Positions 34,704 to 43,273 are shown, counted from the stretch's first letter. The stretch is DNA of 64,000 bases from an uncultured Alistipes sp. (GCA_947177225.1 CAMWTS010000001.1:62001-126000), one strand, 5' to 3'. Notes: a model not told the origin generated them from the letters alone. Program-made: numbers and translations.

Positions 34704-35459
34704 TTATTCAGCATCTGACTCCGGCATACATGCTTCGATCTCTTTCAAACGCTCTTCAAAATCTATATAACCCGACGATCTCGATGAACATAACAGTTTA
34801 TATAGTTTGATCTTATTTTTCACCTCCGCCAAACGCATACGCGCCTGCGCGCCATTAGCTTCCGACAAATAATCCATATCATCGAACAACTCCATTTGCA
34901 ATTCGGCCAACAACTTGCGCCGCTCAGATGCAGACATTTTCGCTATCTGACTCTCCGGCATACTCCCTAATTTCGATAACGAAGCATCTTCGATATCGGC
35001 AGATAGGTCAGCATCATTCGGATAAATATACTCTATAATTGTTCCCGAGGTAATAAATTGTCGTCTCCAATATATCGGAAAGAAGACAAACATATCTTGT
35101 CGGCGCGACACGACATTGATTATCGCCTGATTACTCTTCAATTCGGCATTCTCACACATATCCGCAAGCGCATTGGCCTCTCTCGACCACTTCCTCATGC
35201 CACCTATGCCAAATATATAGGTGGCTTTCGCACGACCTTCCGCATGACCAACGACTTTATAACCGGTTGCAGAGTCCTGCAAGCGATTGGGATCAATGTC
35301 CGAATGACCGACATAATTGGTCAATGTACAACCAGATAAAACCAATACTGCCAAAATAGCAGCAATCGACGAAACTTTTCGACAAACCGAATGCAGAGCC
35401 GAAGTTCCGGATATGCCAAAACAAGAAAAGGTGCGGGCATTTGAACGATAGTAATTCAT
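34704..35459 (-). CDS. Uncharacterised lipoprotein, possibly DUF6567/TRL-like
   Basis: The 251-residue product has a hydrophobic segment and lipobox (SSIAAILAVLVLSGC, Cys44). The 27 residues before it are unusually long for a signal n-region and no internal Met is available, so the true start may be a non-ATG codon. The mature N-terminal half contains KVVGHAEGRAKATYIFGIGG and SNQAIINVVSRRQDMFVFF, reminiscent of TRL-like/DUF6567 lipoproteins; the C-terminal half is charged and helical. Function unknown. The gene is more A/T rich than its neighbours. It lies directly downstream of the 6S RNA candidate on the same strand with no terminator between, so read-through may supply its message. Confidence 0.7.
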   Translation of the reverse strand: MNYYRSNARTFSCFGISGTSALHSVCRKVSSIAAILAVLVLSGCTLTNYVGHSDIDPNRLQDSATGYKVVGHAEGRAKATYIFGIGGMRKWSREANALADMCENAELKSNQAIINVVSRRQDMFVFFPIYWRRQFITSGTIIEYIYPNDADLSADIEDASLSKLGSMPESQIAKMSASERRKLLAELQMELFDDMDYLSEANGAQARMRLAEVKNKIKLYKLLCSSRSSGYIDFEERLKEIEACMPESDAE

Positions 35460-35504
35460 AACTTATTGTTTTGTACTGCCGACCCCGACCAGTTTACATA
35501 AAAA

Positions 35505-35696
35505 GAAAGTGTGGAGTCGATTGATTTATCCGTTTCGAGGTTCTGGAATACCCTGCCCAAATAAACAATACTCCACACCCGTATTGGGCATGAAGCATAA
35601 AGCCACATGTACAAGCCAATACAAGGTGACGAGTGTGTTGTTTCTTGGGCAATGAAATTTTCCAGATTTCGAAACAAGAAATATCAATACACTTTC
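35505..35696 (-). ncRNA. ssrS: 6S RNA candidate (RNA polymerase-binding regulatory RNA)
   Basis: The 192-nt minus-strand sequence folds end to end into one long interrupted hairpin: GAAAGTGT pairs with ACACTTTC, ATTGAT with ATCAAT, GTTTCG with CGAAAC, TCTGG with CCAGA, GCCCAA with TTGGGC, AACA..ACTC with GAGTATTGTT and GTATTGG with CCAATAC. Large internal asymmetry remains in the middle, the open-promoter mimic that defines 6S RNA. The length is that of known 6S RNAs (about 185 to 200). A -7 box lies just upstream. The 73-codon ORF in the same place has no protein-like features. Known 6S RNAs bind the housekeeping holoenzyme in stationary phase. Confirmation needs a covariance search. Confidence 0.75.
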
Positions 35697-35710
35697 ATCA
35701 ATTATATGTC

Positions 35711-35725
35711 GTGACCTCAGGTCAC
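35711..35725. promoter_or_regulatory. 15-bp palindrome at the 6S RNA 5' end
   Basis: GTGACCTCAGGTCAC has 7-bp perfect arms around one base. It lies between the -7 box and the 6S stem, near the expected transcription start, so it could be an operator or a short 5' hairpin of the precursor. Confidence 0.45.
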
Positions 35726-35729
35726 ACTA

Positions 35730-35737
35730 CAAAGTTA
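35730..35737 (-). promoter_or_regulatory. -7 box for the 6S RNA candidate
   Basis: TAACTTTG on the minus strand fits TAnnTTTG, about 33 bases before the base-paired 5' end. The -33 element is not clear. Confidence 0.55.
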
Positions 35738-35776
35738 TGAATTATTTTGGATTTTACACATATATCCAATATGCAA

Positions 35777-35807
35777 AATATGGCCTGCGAGATTCGCAGG
35801 CCATATT
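35777..35807 (-). terminator. Rho-independent terminator of dnaE-trxA
   Basis: A perfect 14-bp stem AATATGGCCTGCGA/TCGCAGGCCATATT with loop GAT; on the minus strand it is followed by TTTTGC. It lies 22 bases after the trxA stop and separates trxA from the 6S promoter. Confidence 0.85.
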
Positions 35808-35829
35808 CGATTTGAGATAGCAAACCCAC

Positions 35830-36144
35830 TTACAGCAACACGTCGATCTTTGCTTTCAACGCATCTTTGGTCGCAGCACCGACATGCTTGTCGACCTGCT
35901 TGCCGTCTTTGAGGAAGACCAGAGTCGGGATATTGCGCACACCATATTGAGCAACGATGTCGTCGTTGGCATCTACATCGCACTTGCCGATGATTACCTT
36001 GCCGTCATACTCCTCAGCCAACTCGTCTACAATGGGAGCGATCATTCTGCACGGACCGCACCACTCTGCCCAAAAATCGATAACGACGGGCAAACCCTTA
36101 GCCAAAACCTCTTCGTAGTTCTCTTTTGTGATCTTTAATGCCAT
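35830..36144 (-). CDS. trxA: Thioredoxin
   Basis: ATG 36144 gives MALKITKENYEEVLAKGLPVVIDFWAEWCGPCRMIAP, 104 residues, with the WCGPC active site and the cis-Pro segment RNIPTLVFLKDG. It is a cytoplasmic dithiol reductant for ribonucleotide reductase, peroxidases and others. The gene is 17 bases downstream of dnaE and followed by a terminator, so the two form an operon. The track start adds four residues that have no support. Confidence 0.97.
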   Translation of the reverse strand: MALKITKENYEEVLAKGLPVVIDFWAEWCGPCRMIAPIVDELAEEYDGKVIIGKCDVDANDDIVAQYGVRNIPTLVFLKDGKQVDKHVGAATKDALKAKIDVLL

Positions 36145-36161
36145 AGCTCTAAACAATTTTA

Positions 36162-39100
36162 TTAGTTAATCGTATAATTAATCTCATTATCATCTAAATA
36201 TGAAATGAAGTCAACCGTCGTGCCAACACGGTAGCGTTTCGAGTAGAATCGCAATCGCACATCTGATTCAGGATCGAATATGCTCAATCGCAACGTCGTA
36301 TTGCCATTCGACGCACGCACGGCATCGGCAAGGCCTTCGATAAAACTGTGCGTCACGTCGCCAACCTTCAAATCGATATGCAACTCTTTGATCTGCTCTC
36401 CAACCTCCGCAAGGTGCATCATCGAAGTAATCTTATACTCCAACTCGGCCGGTTCCTTATAAGGTCGCGGCTGCACACGTCCACGGATAAAGAGGAAGTT
36501 GTTTTGCTCGATAAGATTGCCGAACTTCTCGAAATCCTTGCTGAACAGCGTAAATTCGTGTGTCGAGTTGTAGTCCTCCAATACGAAGCGGGCGTAGCGG
36601 CGACCGTCTTTGGTCGTGAGCGGCGTAACGCTCATTATCACACCGGCCACAGCAATCTCGCGGCCGTTGAGTGGGGTAAGGTCGCTCAGTTGCGACAACT
36701 CCACCTGACACATCTTTCGCAGAATCACACTGAACTGGTCGAGCGGGTGCGACGACATATAGAGTCCGATGACCTCGCGCTCCTTATTAAGAATAGTCAG
36801 CTGATTCCAATCCTCGCACACCGGAGCTTTGGGCTGCTGTATGTCGACTGCACTCGCACCCATGCCGAACAAACTTTGCTGGGCATTGCTCTTTTCGAGC
36901 TGCACGAGCTGTCCGTAGCGAATAAGAGCATCGAGAAATGCCACACCATTGGAATCCACAGCAAAGAATTTGCTTCTATTAAAGCTGATAAGCGAATCGA
37001 AGCCACCGGCATATGCCATATTTTCCAGACATTTGCGATTGATGACCGAATAGTTTATTCGCTCCATGAAATCATAAATATCCTTGAACCTGCCGTTGTT
37101 ATTCCGCTCCTCGATCATCGAAATCGAAGCAGCATCGCCCACACCCTTTATGGCCGCCAGACCGAAACGCACATCGCCGTCCTTATTTGCCGAGAAGTTG
37201 CGCATCGACTCGTTGACATCGGGACCAAGCACGCGTATGCCCATGTGCTTGCACTCGTTCATATAGGTGGTGATCTGCTTTATGTCGTTAAGGTTGCGGC
37301 TCAACACCGTAGCCATATACTCCGACGGATAGTGCGCTTTGAGATATGCCGTCTGATAGGCAACCCACGAATAACACGTAGCATGCGATTTGTTGAACGC
37401 ATACGATGCGAACTTCTCCCAGTCAGCCCAAATCTTCTCCAACACCTTCTCGTCGTGGCCGTTTGCCTTGCCGCCCGAAATGAACTTGGGTTTCAGCTCG
37501 TCCAGTTTCGACTTGATCTTTTTACCCATGGCCTTGCGCAGCGTGTCGGACTCGCCTCGCGTAAAGCCGCCCAGCAGACGCGACAGAAGCATGACCTGCT
37601 CCTGATAGACCGTAATACCGTAAGTATCTTTCAGATACTTCTCCATTTCGGGTATATCGTATATGATGGGCTTACGGCCATGTTTGCGATCGATGAAATC
37701 GGGAATATAATCCATCGGTCCCGGACGATACAAGGCATTCATGGCTATGAGGTCCTCGAATGTCGACGGCTGCAACTCCCTCAGATACTTCTGCATACCG
37801 GGCGACTCGAACTGGAACGTTCCGACCGTACGGCCGTCGCAGTAAAGCTGGTATGTTTTGGGATCGTCGATCGGGATTGTATCGATATCGATCTTGTGTC
37901 CGTGGGTCAACGCCACATTTTCCACAGCGTCCTTGATGATCGAAAGAGTCTTCAATCCGAGGAAGTCCATCTTTATCAGACCCGTATCCTCGATCACCGA
38001 ACCCTCATATTGCGTCACGAGCATCTTTTCGCCCGTCTCCTTGTCGTCGGCCGTGCTGACCGGCACCCAGTCGGTAATGTCGTCGCGACAGATGATCGTA
38101 CCGCAGGCATGTACGCCCGTACCGCGCACATTGCCCTCCAACATCTTGGCATACATGATCGTATCGTGCAAAACCGGCTCGGTCGACTCCTCGGCCGCTT
38201 TCAGTTCAGGCACGGCGTTTATGGCATTGGTCAGGTTGATCTTCAACAACTTGTCCTTGTCGTTGGGATCCTGTATGCGATCGGGCACCCACTTGCACAG
38301 CTGGTTTGCCTGTGCCAAGGGTAATTTCTGCACACGCGCCACATCTTTCAGCACCATCTTCGTGGCCATGGTGCCGTAAGTGATGATGTGAGCCACCTTC
38401 TCCTTGCCGTATTTCTGTGTCACCCAGTTCAACACCCGACCGCGGCCGTCATCATCGAAATCGATATCGATATCGGGCAGCGAGATACGATCGGGATTGA
38501 GGAAACGCTCAAACAGCAGGTCATAGGCAATAGGGTCGATCTGCGTGATACCGAGACAGTAGGCCACTGCCGAGCCGGCAGCCGAACCACGTCCCGGACC
38601 CACCGACACGTCGAGTTCCTCTCGCGCAGCACGTATGAAGTCCTGCACGATGAGGAAGTAACCGGGAAAACCCATGGTCTTCATCACATGCAGCTCGAAT
38701 ATCAATCGCGTCTCGATATCCTCAGGCACAGGATCGCCATATCGTTTTTTCGCACCGTCGAAAGTCAGTTTACGCAGATAGTCGGCCTCCAACTTTATAC
38801 GATAGAGTTTATCGTAGCCTCCCAACTTGGCGATCTTCTTCTCCGCATCGGACTGGCTCATGACGACAGTGCCGTTCTCGTCCTGAGTAAACTCGTCGAA
38901 CAGATCCTTCTCCGTATATTTCTGGCGATACAGCTCCTCCGTACCGAAATCTTCGGGAATGGCGAACGTCGGCATGATCGGAGCATGATCTATGGTATAG
39001 TTCTCCACCTTGTTGCAGACCTCGACCGTATTGTCCAATGCTTCGGGCACATCGCCGAATATGGCATTCATCTCGGCCGTAGTCTTAAACCACTCCTGCT

Positions 39101-39992
39101 TCGAATAGAGCATGCGCTTGGGATCGTCGAAATCCTTGCCTGTGCTGAGACAGATCAAGCGGTCGTGCGCCTCGGCGTGCTCCTCGTCCACGAAATGGAC
39201 ATCGTTTGTACACACCAGCTTTACGCCATACTTCTTCGAGTATTCCTTTAACTTTTCGTTAACCTTCAACTGCAACGGATAGGCCTCTTTGTTGGCTCGT
39301 TCGACAGTGGCCTTGTGCAGCTGCAACTCCAAATAATAGTCGTCGCCATAAAGGTCTTTATACCATTGGACAGCCTGCTCGGCCTCTTTCAGCCTTTCGT
39401 CGCGAATCAGGCGAGGAATCTCGCCGCCAAGACATGCCGAACAGCATATTATACCCTCGTGATACTTCTCCAACTCCACTCGATCGGTTCGCGGACGCAT
39501 ATAAAATCCCTCCGTCCATGCTTTAGACACGATCTTTATAAGATTGTGGTAACCCACAGCATTCTTCGCCAGCAGGATAAGGTGGTAACCGCTCTGATCG
39601 GCCTTGCCCTCCTTGTTGAACAGACGACGCGGTGCGACATAAACCTCGCAGCCTATTATGGCCTTGAAGTCCTCTTGGGGCTGCGCCGCAAGATCGCGCT
39701 GTGCCTTGTCGAGTGCCGCCGCCGGATCGCCGCCGGTCTCCTCGGCCGAAGCCGTACCGTTTTGCAAACGCTCTACAAGAGCCGACAACGACTTGATCTT
39801 GTCGCGCCGGGCAGAATTCTTCTTCTTGACGTAATTGAAAAACTCCTTTATGCCGAACATGTTACCGTGATCGGTAATGGCCACGCCGGGCATGCCGTCC
39901 TTAATTGCCTTGTCGACAAGTTTCTGAATGCTTGCCTGGCCGTCGAGGATCGAGTATTGAGAGTGTACGTGAAGATGTACGAAATCGCGCAT
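36162..39992 (-). CDS. dnaE: DNA polymerase III alpha subunit
   Basis: ATG 39992 gives MRDFVHLHVHSQYSILDGQA, the family start, with GAAGGG seven bases upstream; the track start adds residues read through a repeat in the leader. The protein has 1276 residues. The PHP domain is at the N-terminus (HLHVHS, ITDHGNMFG). The polymerase active site has GPGRGSAAGSAVAYCLGIT and PDIDIDFDDDGRG (catalytic Asp near residue 507). A late OB-fold (EIAVAGVIMSVTPLTTKDGRRYARFV) follows. It is the replicative DNA polymerase subunit. It is cotranscribed with trxA and has a leader of about 170 bases with two palindromic repeats. Confidence 0.98.
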   Translation of the reverse strand: MRDFVHLHVHSQYSILDGQASIQKLVDKAIKDGMPGVAITDHGNMFGIKEFFNYVKKKNSARRDKIKSLSALVERLQNGTASAEETGGDPAAALDKAQRDLAAQPQEDFKAIIGCEVYVAPRRLFNKEGKADQSGYHLILLAKNAVGYHNLIKIVSKAWTEGFYMRPRTDRVELEKYHEGIICCSACLGGEIPRLIRDERLKEAEQAVQWYKDLYGDDYYLELQLHKATVERANKEAYPLQLKVNEKLKEYSKKYGVKLVCTNDVHFVDEEHAEAHDRLICLSTGKDFDDPKRMLYSKQEWFKTTAEMNAIFGDVPEALDNTVEVCNKVENYTIDHAPIMPTFAIPEDFGTEELYRQKYTEKDLFDEFTQDENGTVVMSQSDAEKKIAKLGGYDKLYRIKLEADYLRKLTFDGAKKRYGDPVPEDIETRLIFELHVMKTMGFPGYFLIVQDFIRAAREELDVSVGPGRGSAAGSAVAYCLGITQIDPIAYDLLFERFLNPDRISLPDIDIDFDDDGRGRVLNWVTQKYGKEKVAHIITYGTMATKMVLKDVARVQKLPLAQANQLCKWVPDRIQDPNDKDKLLKINLTNAINAVPELKAAEESTEPVLHDTIMYAKMLEGNVRGTGVHACGTIICRDDITDWVPVSTADDKETGEKMLVTQYEGSVIEDTGLIKMDFLGLKTLSIIKDAVENVALTHGHKIDIDTIPIDDPKTYQLYCDGRTVGTFQFESPGMQKYLRELQPSTFEDLIAMNALYRPGPMDYIPDFIDRKHGRKPIIYDIPEMEKYLKDTYGITVYQEQVMLLSRLLGGFTRGESDTLRKAMGKKIKSKLDELKPKFISGGKANGHDEKVLEKIWADWEKFASYAFNKSHATCYSWVAYQTAYLKAHYPSEYMATVLSRNLNDIKQITTYMNECKHMGIRVLGPDVNESMRNFSANKDGDVRFGLAAIKGVGDAASISMIEERNNNGRFKDIYDFMERINYSVINRKCLENMAYAGGFDSLISFNRSKFFAVDSNGVAFLDALIRYGQLVQLEKSNAQQSLFGMGASAVDIQQPKAPVCEDWNQLTILNKEREVIGLYMSSHPLDQFSVILRKMCQVELSQLSDLTPLNGREIAVAGVIMSVTPLTTKDGRRYARFVLEDYNSTHEFTLFSKDFEKFGNLIEQNNFLFIRGRVQPRPYKEPAELEYKITSMMHLAEVGEQIKELHIDLKVGDVTHSFIEGLADAVRASNGNTTLRLSIFDPESDVRLRFYSKRYRVGTTVDFISYLDDNEINYTIN

Positions 39993-40016
39993 AAAGTTAC
40001 CCTTCATTTTCATGCA

Positions 40017-40076
40017 CCTTTTCCCGCCTCGGCACAGCCAGAACAGATTCAGTCTGTGCACGGTTTATCGAAAAGG
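40017..40076. repeat. Palindromic repeat, copy A, in the dnaE leader
   Basis: The 60-base element is bounded by CCTTTTC and GAAAAGG, with GCACAG/CTGTGC inside. It matches copy B 15 bases further upstream in ends and inner plan (CCTCGGCA, GAACA, CTGTGC or CTGCGC, CGG, TCGAAAAGG). Confidence 0.65.
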
Positions 40077-40090
40077 TTCAATTGCTTACT

Positions 40091-40151
40091 CCTTTTCGCA
40101 CCTCGGCATAGCTCGGACAAATACGGCTCTGCGCTCGGCGTCTCGAAAAGG
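40091..40151. repeat. Palindromic repeat, copy B, in the dnaE leader
   Basis: CCTTTTCGCACCTCGGCATAG through to TCTCGAAAAGG; 61 bases, bounded by the same inverted ends as copy A. Its core GCTCGGACAAATACGGCTCTGC also occurs, reversed, near 20719. In RNA both copies would fold into stem-loops. Confidence 0.65.
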
Positions 40152-40166
40152 CTGGTTTTACTTTTG

Positions 40167-40198
40167 CAAATATACGAATAAGTGAGGGCAATACCAAA
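40167..40198 (-). promoter_or_regulatory. Promoter of dnaE-trxA
   Basis: Minus-strand TTTG (40195-40198), a 20-base spacer and TATATTTG (40167-40174) match the Bacteroidota consensus exactly. The predicted leader to ATG 39992 is about 170 bases. The rest of the 337-base gap holds repeats A and B and the DUF2007 promoter. Confidence 0.75.
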
Positions 40199-40281
40199 TT
40201 TATTTGAGTATTGCCGAACGGGAGTATATTCGGCAACTCCGGACACAGTGAAATAGTCCCGGATTTATTTTAGTATGAATA

Positions 40282-40312
40282 TTGCATCTTATCAATAAAA
40301 TAGCTAACTTTA
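40282..40312 (+). promoter_or_regulatory. Promoter of the DUF2007 gene
   Basis: TTG (40282-40284), a 20-base spacer and TAACTTTA, one base off TAnnTTTG, lie 18 bases before the ATG at 40330. Confidence 0.45.
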
Positions 40313-40329
40313 CATAAAACCCGTATGTT

Positions 40330-40551
40330 ATGAACACAGCAACCGAAAATCTGGTCGTACTCCAATCTTACGACAATCTGATGCAGGCCGAGATAGCGAA
40401 GTCGATACTCGACAGTGCAGGCATATTCTGTACTTTACGCAACGAATACATGTCGATGGTATATCCTATAAGTGCAATGCCCTCGCAACTGATGGTGCGC
40501 GAAGAGGATTTGGAACAGGCACAACGGCTGCTGATGTCCGGCAGGTGTTAG
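40330..40551 (+). CDS. DUF2007 small protein
   Basis: The 73-residue product (ENLVVLQSYDNLMQAEIAKSILDSAGI ... PSQLMVREEDLEQAQRLL) matches DUF2007, a small ferredoxin-like-fold domain often called putative signal-transducing protein and related to the PII-like fold. No function is established. It is a single gene, convergent with aroE and divergent from dnaE. Confidence 0.85.
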   Translation: MNTATENLVVLQSYDNLMQAEIAKSILDSAGIFCTLRNEYMSMVYPISAMPSQLMVREEDLEQAQRLLMSGRC

Positions 40552-40616
40552 CGTCACATTTCATTTAGCATTTTCACGCCTTGACACACTCCTGGCGAGT
40601 TGGGCTATGTCTCGGC

Positions 40617-41363
40617 TTATCCAAGATGTTGCCGATTCCATATCCGCCACGAGGCTTCCGCCTGCACGACAAGCATCTCCATACCGCCCGCGACGGCTGC
40701 TCCGCGGGCAGATGCAAGTTGCATCAACGCAGTTTGTTCGGGATTATATATAAGGTCGAATATCATATGCTTATGGCTTAGGCTCTCGTATGGCAGCCGT
40801 GGAGCGTCCGTCACATTCGGCCACATTCCCAAAGGCGTGGTATTGACGATCAGATCATGAGCTCTCATCACCTCGGCATCTAATTCGTCATATGTCAGGT
40901 TGCCTTTGGCCGAATCGCGCGAAACCAAAGAGTAGGGTATGTCCCATTGCGACAACACGAACTGCACGGCTTTCGATGCACCGCCGCTGCCGAGTATGAG
41001 TGCTGCATGCGGCATACGGCCAGATGTCAAGGCCGTCAGAGTCGACCGGATACCCTCCACATCGGTATTATAACCGGTCATTCGGCCACGACATATATCG
41101 ATGCAATTGACTGCGCCTACGTCCTTGGCCTCCAAAGAGATGGAGTCGAGATAGGGTAGTATGGCCTGCTTGTAAGGAATCGTGACATTGAGACCGCGCA
41201 GATCGGAAACCGTCGAGAGCAAAGATTCGAGATCGGCGATATCCGCCAGCTCGTATAAGCCGTACTCGGCATCGACGATGTGTTCGAGCGTAAATTTGCG
41301 TTCGAAATACCGCTGCGAAAACGAGTGTGCAAGCGAACGGCCTATAAGTCCGTAACGTCGCAT
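40617..41363 (-). CDS. aroE: Shikimate dehydrogenase
   Basis: The 248-residue protein starts MRRYGLIGRSLAHSFSQRYF with the substrate-binding Ser residues, then GLNVTIPYKQAIL (catalytic Lys), GAVNCIDI, GYNTDVEG (Asp) and the NADP loop LILGSGGASKAV, ending NTTPLGMWP and GGMEMLVVQAEASW. It reduces 3-dehydroshikimate to shikimate in aromatic amino-acid synthesis. It overlaps the upstream yqaA-like gene by 22 bases on the same strand, suggesting translational coupling. At 248 residues it is a little shorter than E. coli AroE (272). Confidence 0.95.
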   Translation of the reverse strand: MRRYGLIGRSLAHSFSQRYFERKFTLEHIVDAEYGLYELADIADLESLLSTVSDLRGLNVTIPYKQAILPYLDSISLEAKDVGAVNCIDICRGRMTGYNTDVEGIRSTLTALTSGRMPHAALILGSGGASKAVQFVLSQWDIPYSLVSRDSAKGNLTYDELDAEVMRAHDLIVNTTPLGMWPNVTDAPRLPYESLSHKHMIFDLIYNPEQTALMQLASARGAAVAGGMEMLVVQAEASWRIWNRQHLG

Positions 41364-42079
41364 AGCGCAAGCGTATCGGATTCAGGCACCATCGTATCGG
41401 CTGCCGGCACCTCGGCAGGCGCAACCTCCTCAATTGCAGGAACGACAGACTCCGTCGCAGCTCCGCTATCGCCTATCAGGTAAAAAGCCAGCATGGTAAA
41501 TCCAACCAGCATTACGGTAAGCAGCGTAGCCAACAGATTGAAATATTTGTCGATGAACGATTTGATCGGCGCGCCGAACTTCCATATGAGCCATGCTATC
41601 AGGAAGAAACGCATTGAACGAGCCACAGCCGATGCAAGCGTAAACATCAGAAAATCGATATTGAACACTCCGGCCGAAACCGTAAACAGCTTGAACGGCA
41701 GCGGAGTGAATCCGGCAGTATAGACTATCCAGAAATTATATTTGTCATACAATCGCTGTATGTTGGCGAAGCTCTCCTCGCTGAATACATGATTAAAAAA
41801 GAAATGGGCTATGGCCGTGTATTCGCCTGCCGTATTTTGCCACAGAAAAAAACCGATTCCATATGCGAGCACAGCTCCGATGACCGAACCCAACAGACAT
41901 ATAGCCGCAAACCTGAACGATTTTTTCGTCGCACCCAAACACAACGCTATCAACAGAATATCGGGCGGCAGAGGAAACCAGCTGGCCTCGAACAAGGCAA
42001 ACAGAAACAGAGCTACCCAGCCCCAACGGCTCTCGCTCCATGAAAGCACCCAATCGTACAGTTGCTTGAAGATCTTCAT
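41342..42079 (-). CDS. YqaA/DedA-family membrane protein with acidic tail
   Basis: The 245-residue protein has four to five membrane helices and the VTT/SNARE-associated domain motifs FEASWFPLPPDILLIALCLGA and FTPLPFKLFTVSAGVF. DedA relatives are thought to flip undecaprenyl phosphate or phosphatidylethanolamine. After the last helix (LLATLLTVMLVGFTMLAFYLI) comes an acidic, Ala/Pro-rich tail of about 45 residues (EEVAPAEVPAADTMVPESD), which the shorter YqaA proteins lack. The overlap with aroE lies in this tail, so the tail may have grown by read-through into aroE. Confidence 0.87.
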   Translation of the reverse strand: MKIFKQLYDWVLSWSESRWGWVALFLFALFEASWFPLPPDILLIALCLGATKKSFRFAAICLLGSVIGAVLAYGIGFFLWQNTAGEYTAIAHFFFNHVFSEESFANIQRLYDKYNFWIVYTAGFTPLPFKLFTVSAGVFNIDFLMFTLASAVARSMRFFLIAWLIWKFGAPIKSFIDKYFNLLATLLTVMLVGFTMLAFYLIGDSGAATESVVPAIEEVAPAEVPAADTMVPESDTLALCDVTDL

Positions 42080-42225
42080 TTCCCAACTAATTTTCGGCGA
42101 ATATACGAAAATAATCTCAATTTTTCATCAAAAACATCTCCCGGCCGAAACAAGATATGGCCGACAGAAGCAAATGCGCACTGGCAACAACAGCGTAGGA
42201 GAAGGCGTCACCAGGCTATTCGAAC

Positions 42226-43257
42226 TCAACCGAAAGCCGTTATCACTCCGCCGCCGATCACCCGATAGCCACGATAAAACACCAACGGCTGCCCGACGGC
42301 AGGTGCCCACGCCGGATCGTCGCACTCCACACGATAGGCCGCCCATTTCGAATCTTCGGCATCATACACCGCAACACATCGTTGCGGATTACGACCGATA
42401 CCGCGAATCTTGATCGTAACATCAGGCGACGACAACAACTCTTCCCGATCGACTACATTGCAGCTGCCGACATAAATCGTCGAATAATATAGATCGTTTT
42501 TACTGCCGACAATCAGCCTGTTGCCCGCCGCATCGATCCCCGTCACACACACTCCTTCGGGAATACCGTCGCCACGACGCTGACCGATGGTATAGAACGG
42601 TATACCCGCATGACGGCCTACTACATTTCCACATCGGTCGGTTATATCGCCGCATGCAAAGCGAGAAGTGCGCCTGCGGATATAATCGCCATATCGCTCA
42701 CCATGCAGAAAACAGATGCCCATGCTCTCGCTCTTGTCTGCGAAACGACTTCTGACATCGCTCTTGTAGACCCTTCCCATGGGGGCTACGGCACGTCTGA
42801 GCAGATGCTGCGGCAAACCCCACAAATAGTATGACTGATCCTTGCTCTTGTCGTCGGCCTGGGCGACATAAAACCGGTCGTTGCAGTGGGATATATTGAA
42901 ATAGTGGCCGGTAGCGATATGCCCGATATTCATTTCATCGGCACAACGCGCAAGCATCTGCCACTTTATCGCCGTATTGCATCGCGTGCATGGAGCCGGC
43001 GTTCGACCGCAGCAATACTCGTCGACGAAATAATCTATCACCTCGCATTCGAACTCCCTGCGGGCATCGCACAAGTGCCAGTTAACGCCGATCTCCTCCG
43101 CTCGGCAACGGGCTCTACATATCATATCTTCGTCTCCGATCATATCTATCGTGAGAGCCTCGACATCATATCCGTCATCACGCAGTCGTCCGACAGCAGT
43201 CACACTATCCATGCCACCGCTGAACCCCAACAATACTCGTCGTTTATCGTTTGTCAT
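42226..43257 (-). CDS. mnmA: tRNA-specific 2-thiouridylase MnmA
   Basis: ATG 43257 gives MTNDKRRVLLGFSGGMDSVTAVGRL and 343 residues. The PP-loop reads GFSGGMDS (usually GMSGGVDS). The first catalytic Cys lies in PCTRCNTAIKW and the second in SMGICFLHG; the ATGHY and DQSYYLWGLPQ segments are conserved. The enzyme makes the 2-thiouridine at U34 of Lys, Glu and Gln tRNAs. Bacteroidales often have two mnmA paralogues; the altered PP-loop fits the second type. A TATCTTTG box ends eight bases upstream of the ATG, so its message may be nearly leaderless. Confidence 0.93.
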   Translation of the reverse strand: MTNDKRRVLLGFSGGMDSVTAVGRLRDDGYDVEALTIDMIGDEDMICRARCRAEEIGVNWHLCDARREFECEVIDYFVDEYCCGRTPAPCTRCNTAIKWQMLARCADEMNIGHIATGHYFNISHCNDRFYVAQADDKSKDQSYYLWGLPQHLLRRAVAPMGRVYKSDVRSRFADKSESMGICFLHGERYGDYIRRRTSRFACGDITDRCGNVVGRHAGIPFYTIGQRRGDGIPEGVCVTGIDAAGNRLIVGSKNDLYYSTIYVGSCNVVDREELLSSPDVTIKIRGIGRNPQRCVAVYDAEDSKWAAYRVECDDPAWAPAVGQPLVFYRGYRVIGGGVITAFG

Positions 43258-43265
43258 AGCTTGGG

Positions 43266-43273
43266 CAAAGATA
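43266..43273 (-). promoter_or_regulatory. -7 box for mnmA
   Basis: TATCTTTG on the minus strand, separated by 8 bases from the ATG. A TTTG lies 12 bases upstream, too close for a standard -33, so this call is uncertain. Confidence 0.4.

Noticed and set aside
35456-35677. 73-codon minus-strand ORF
   Set aside because: It lies within the self-pairing region explained as 6S RNA, and its translation shows no signal peptide, domain or family resemblance.
36348-38324. 658-residue plus-strand ORF opposite dnaE
   Set aside because: It is an antisense reading of a highly conserved gene. Such long antisense frames arise from codon usage and were seen opposite many genes here (for example 46979-48526 opposite ettA and 4180-5685 opposite the RND pump).
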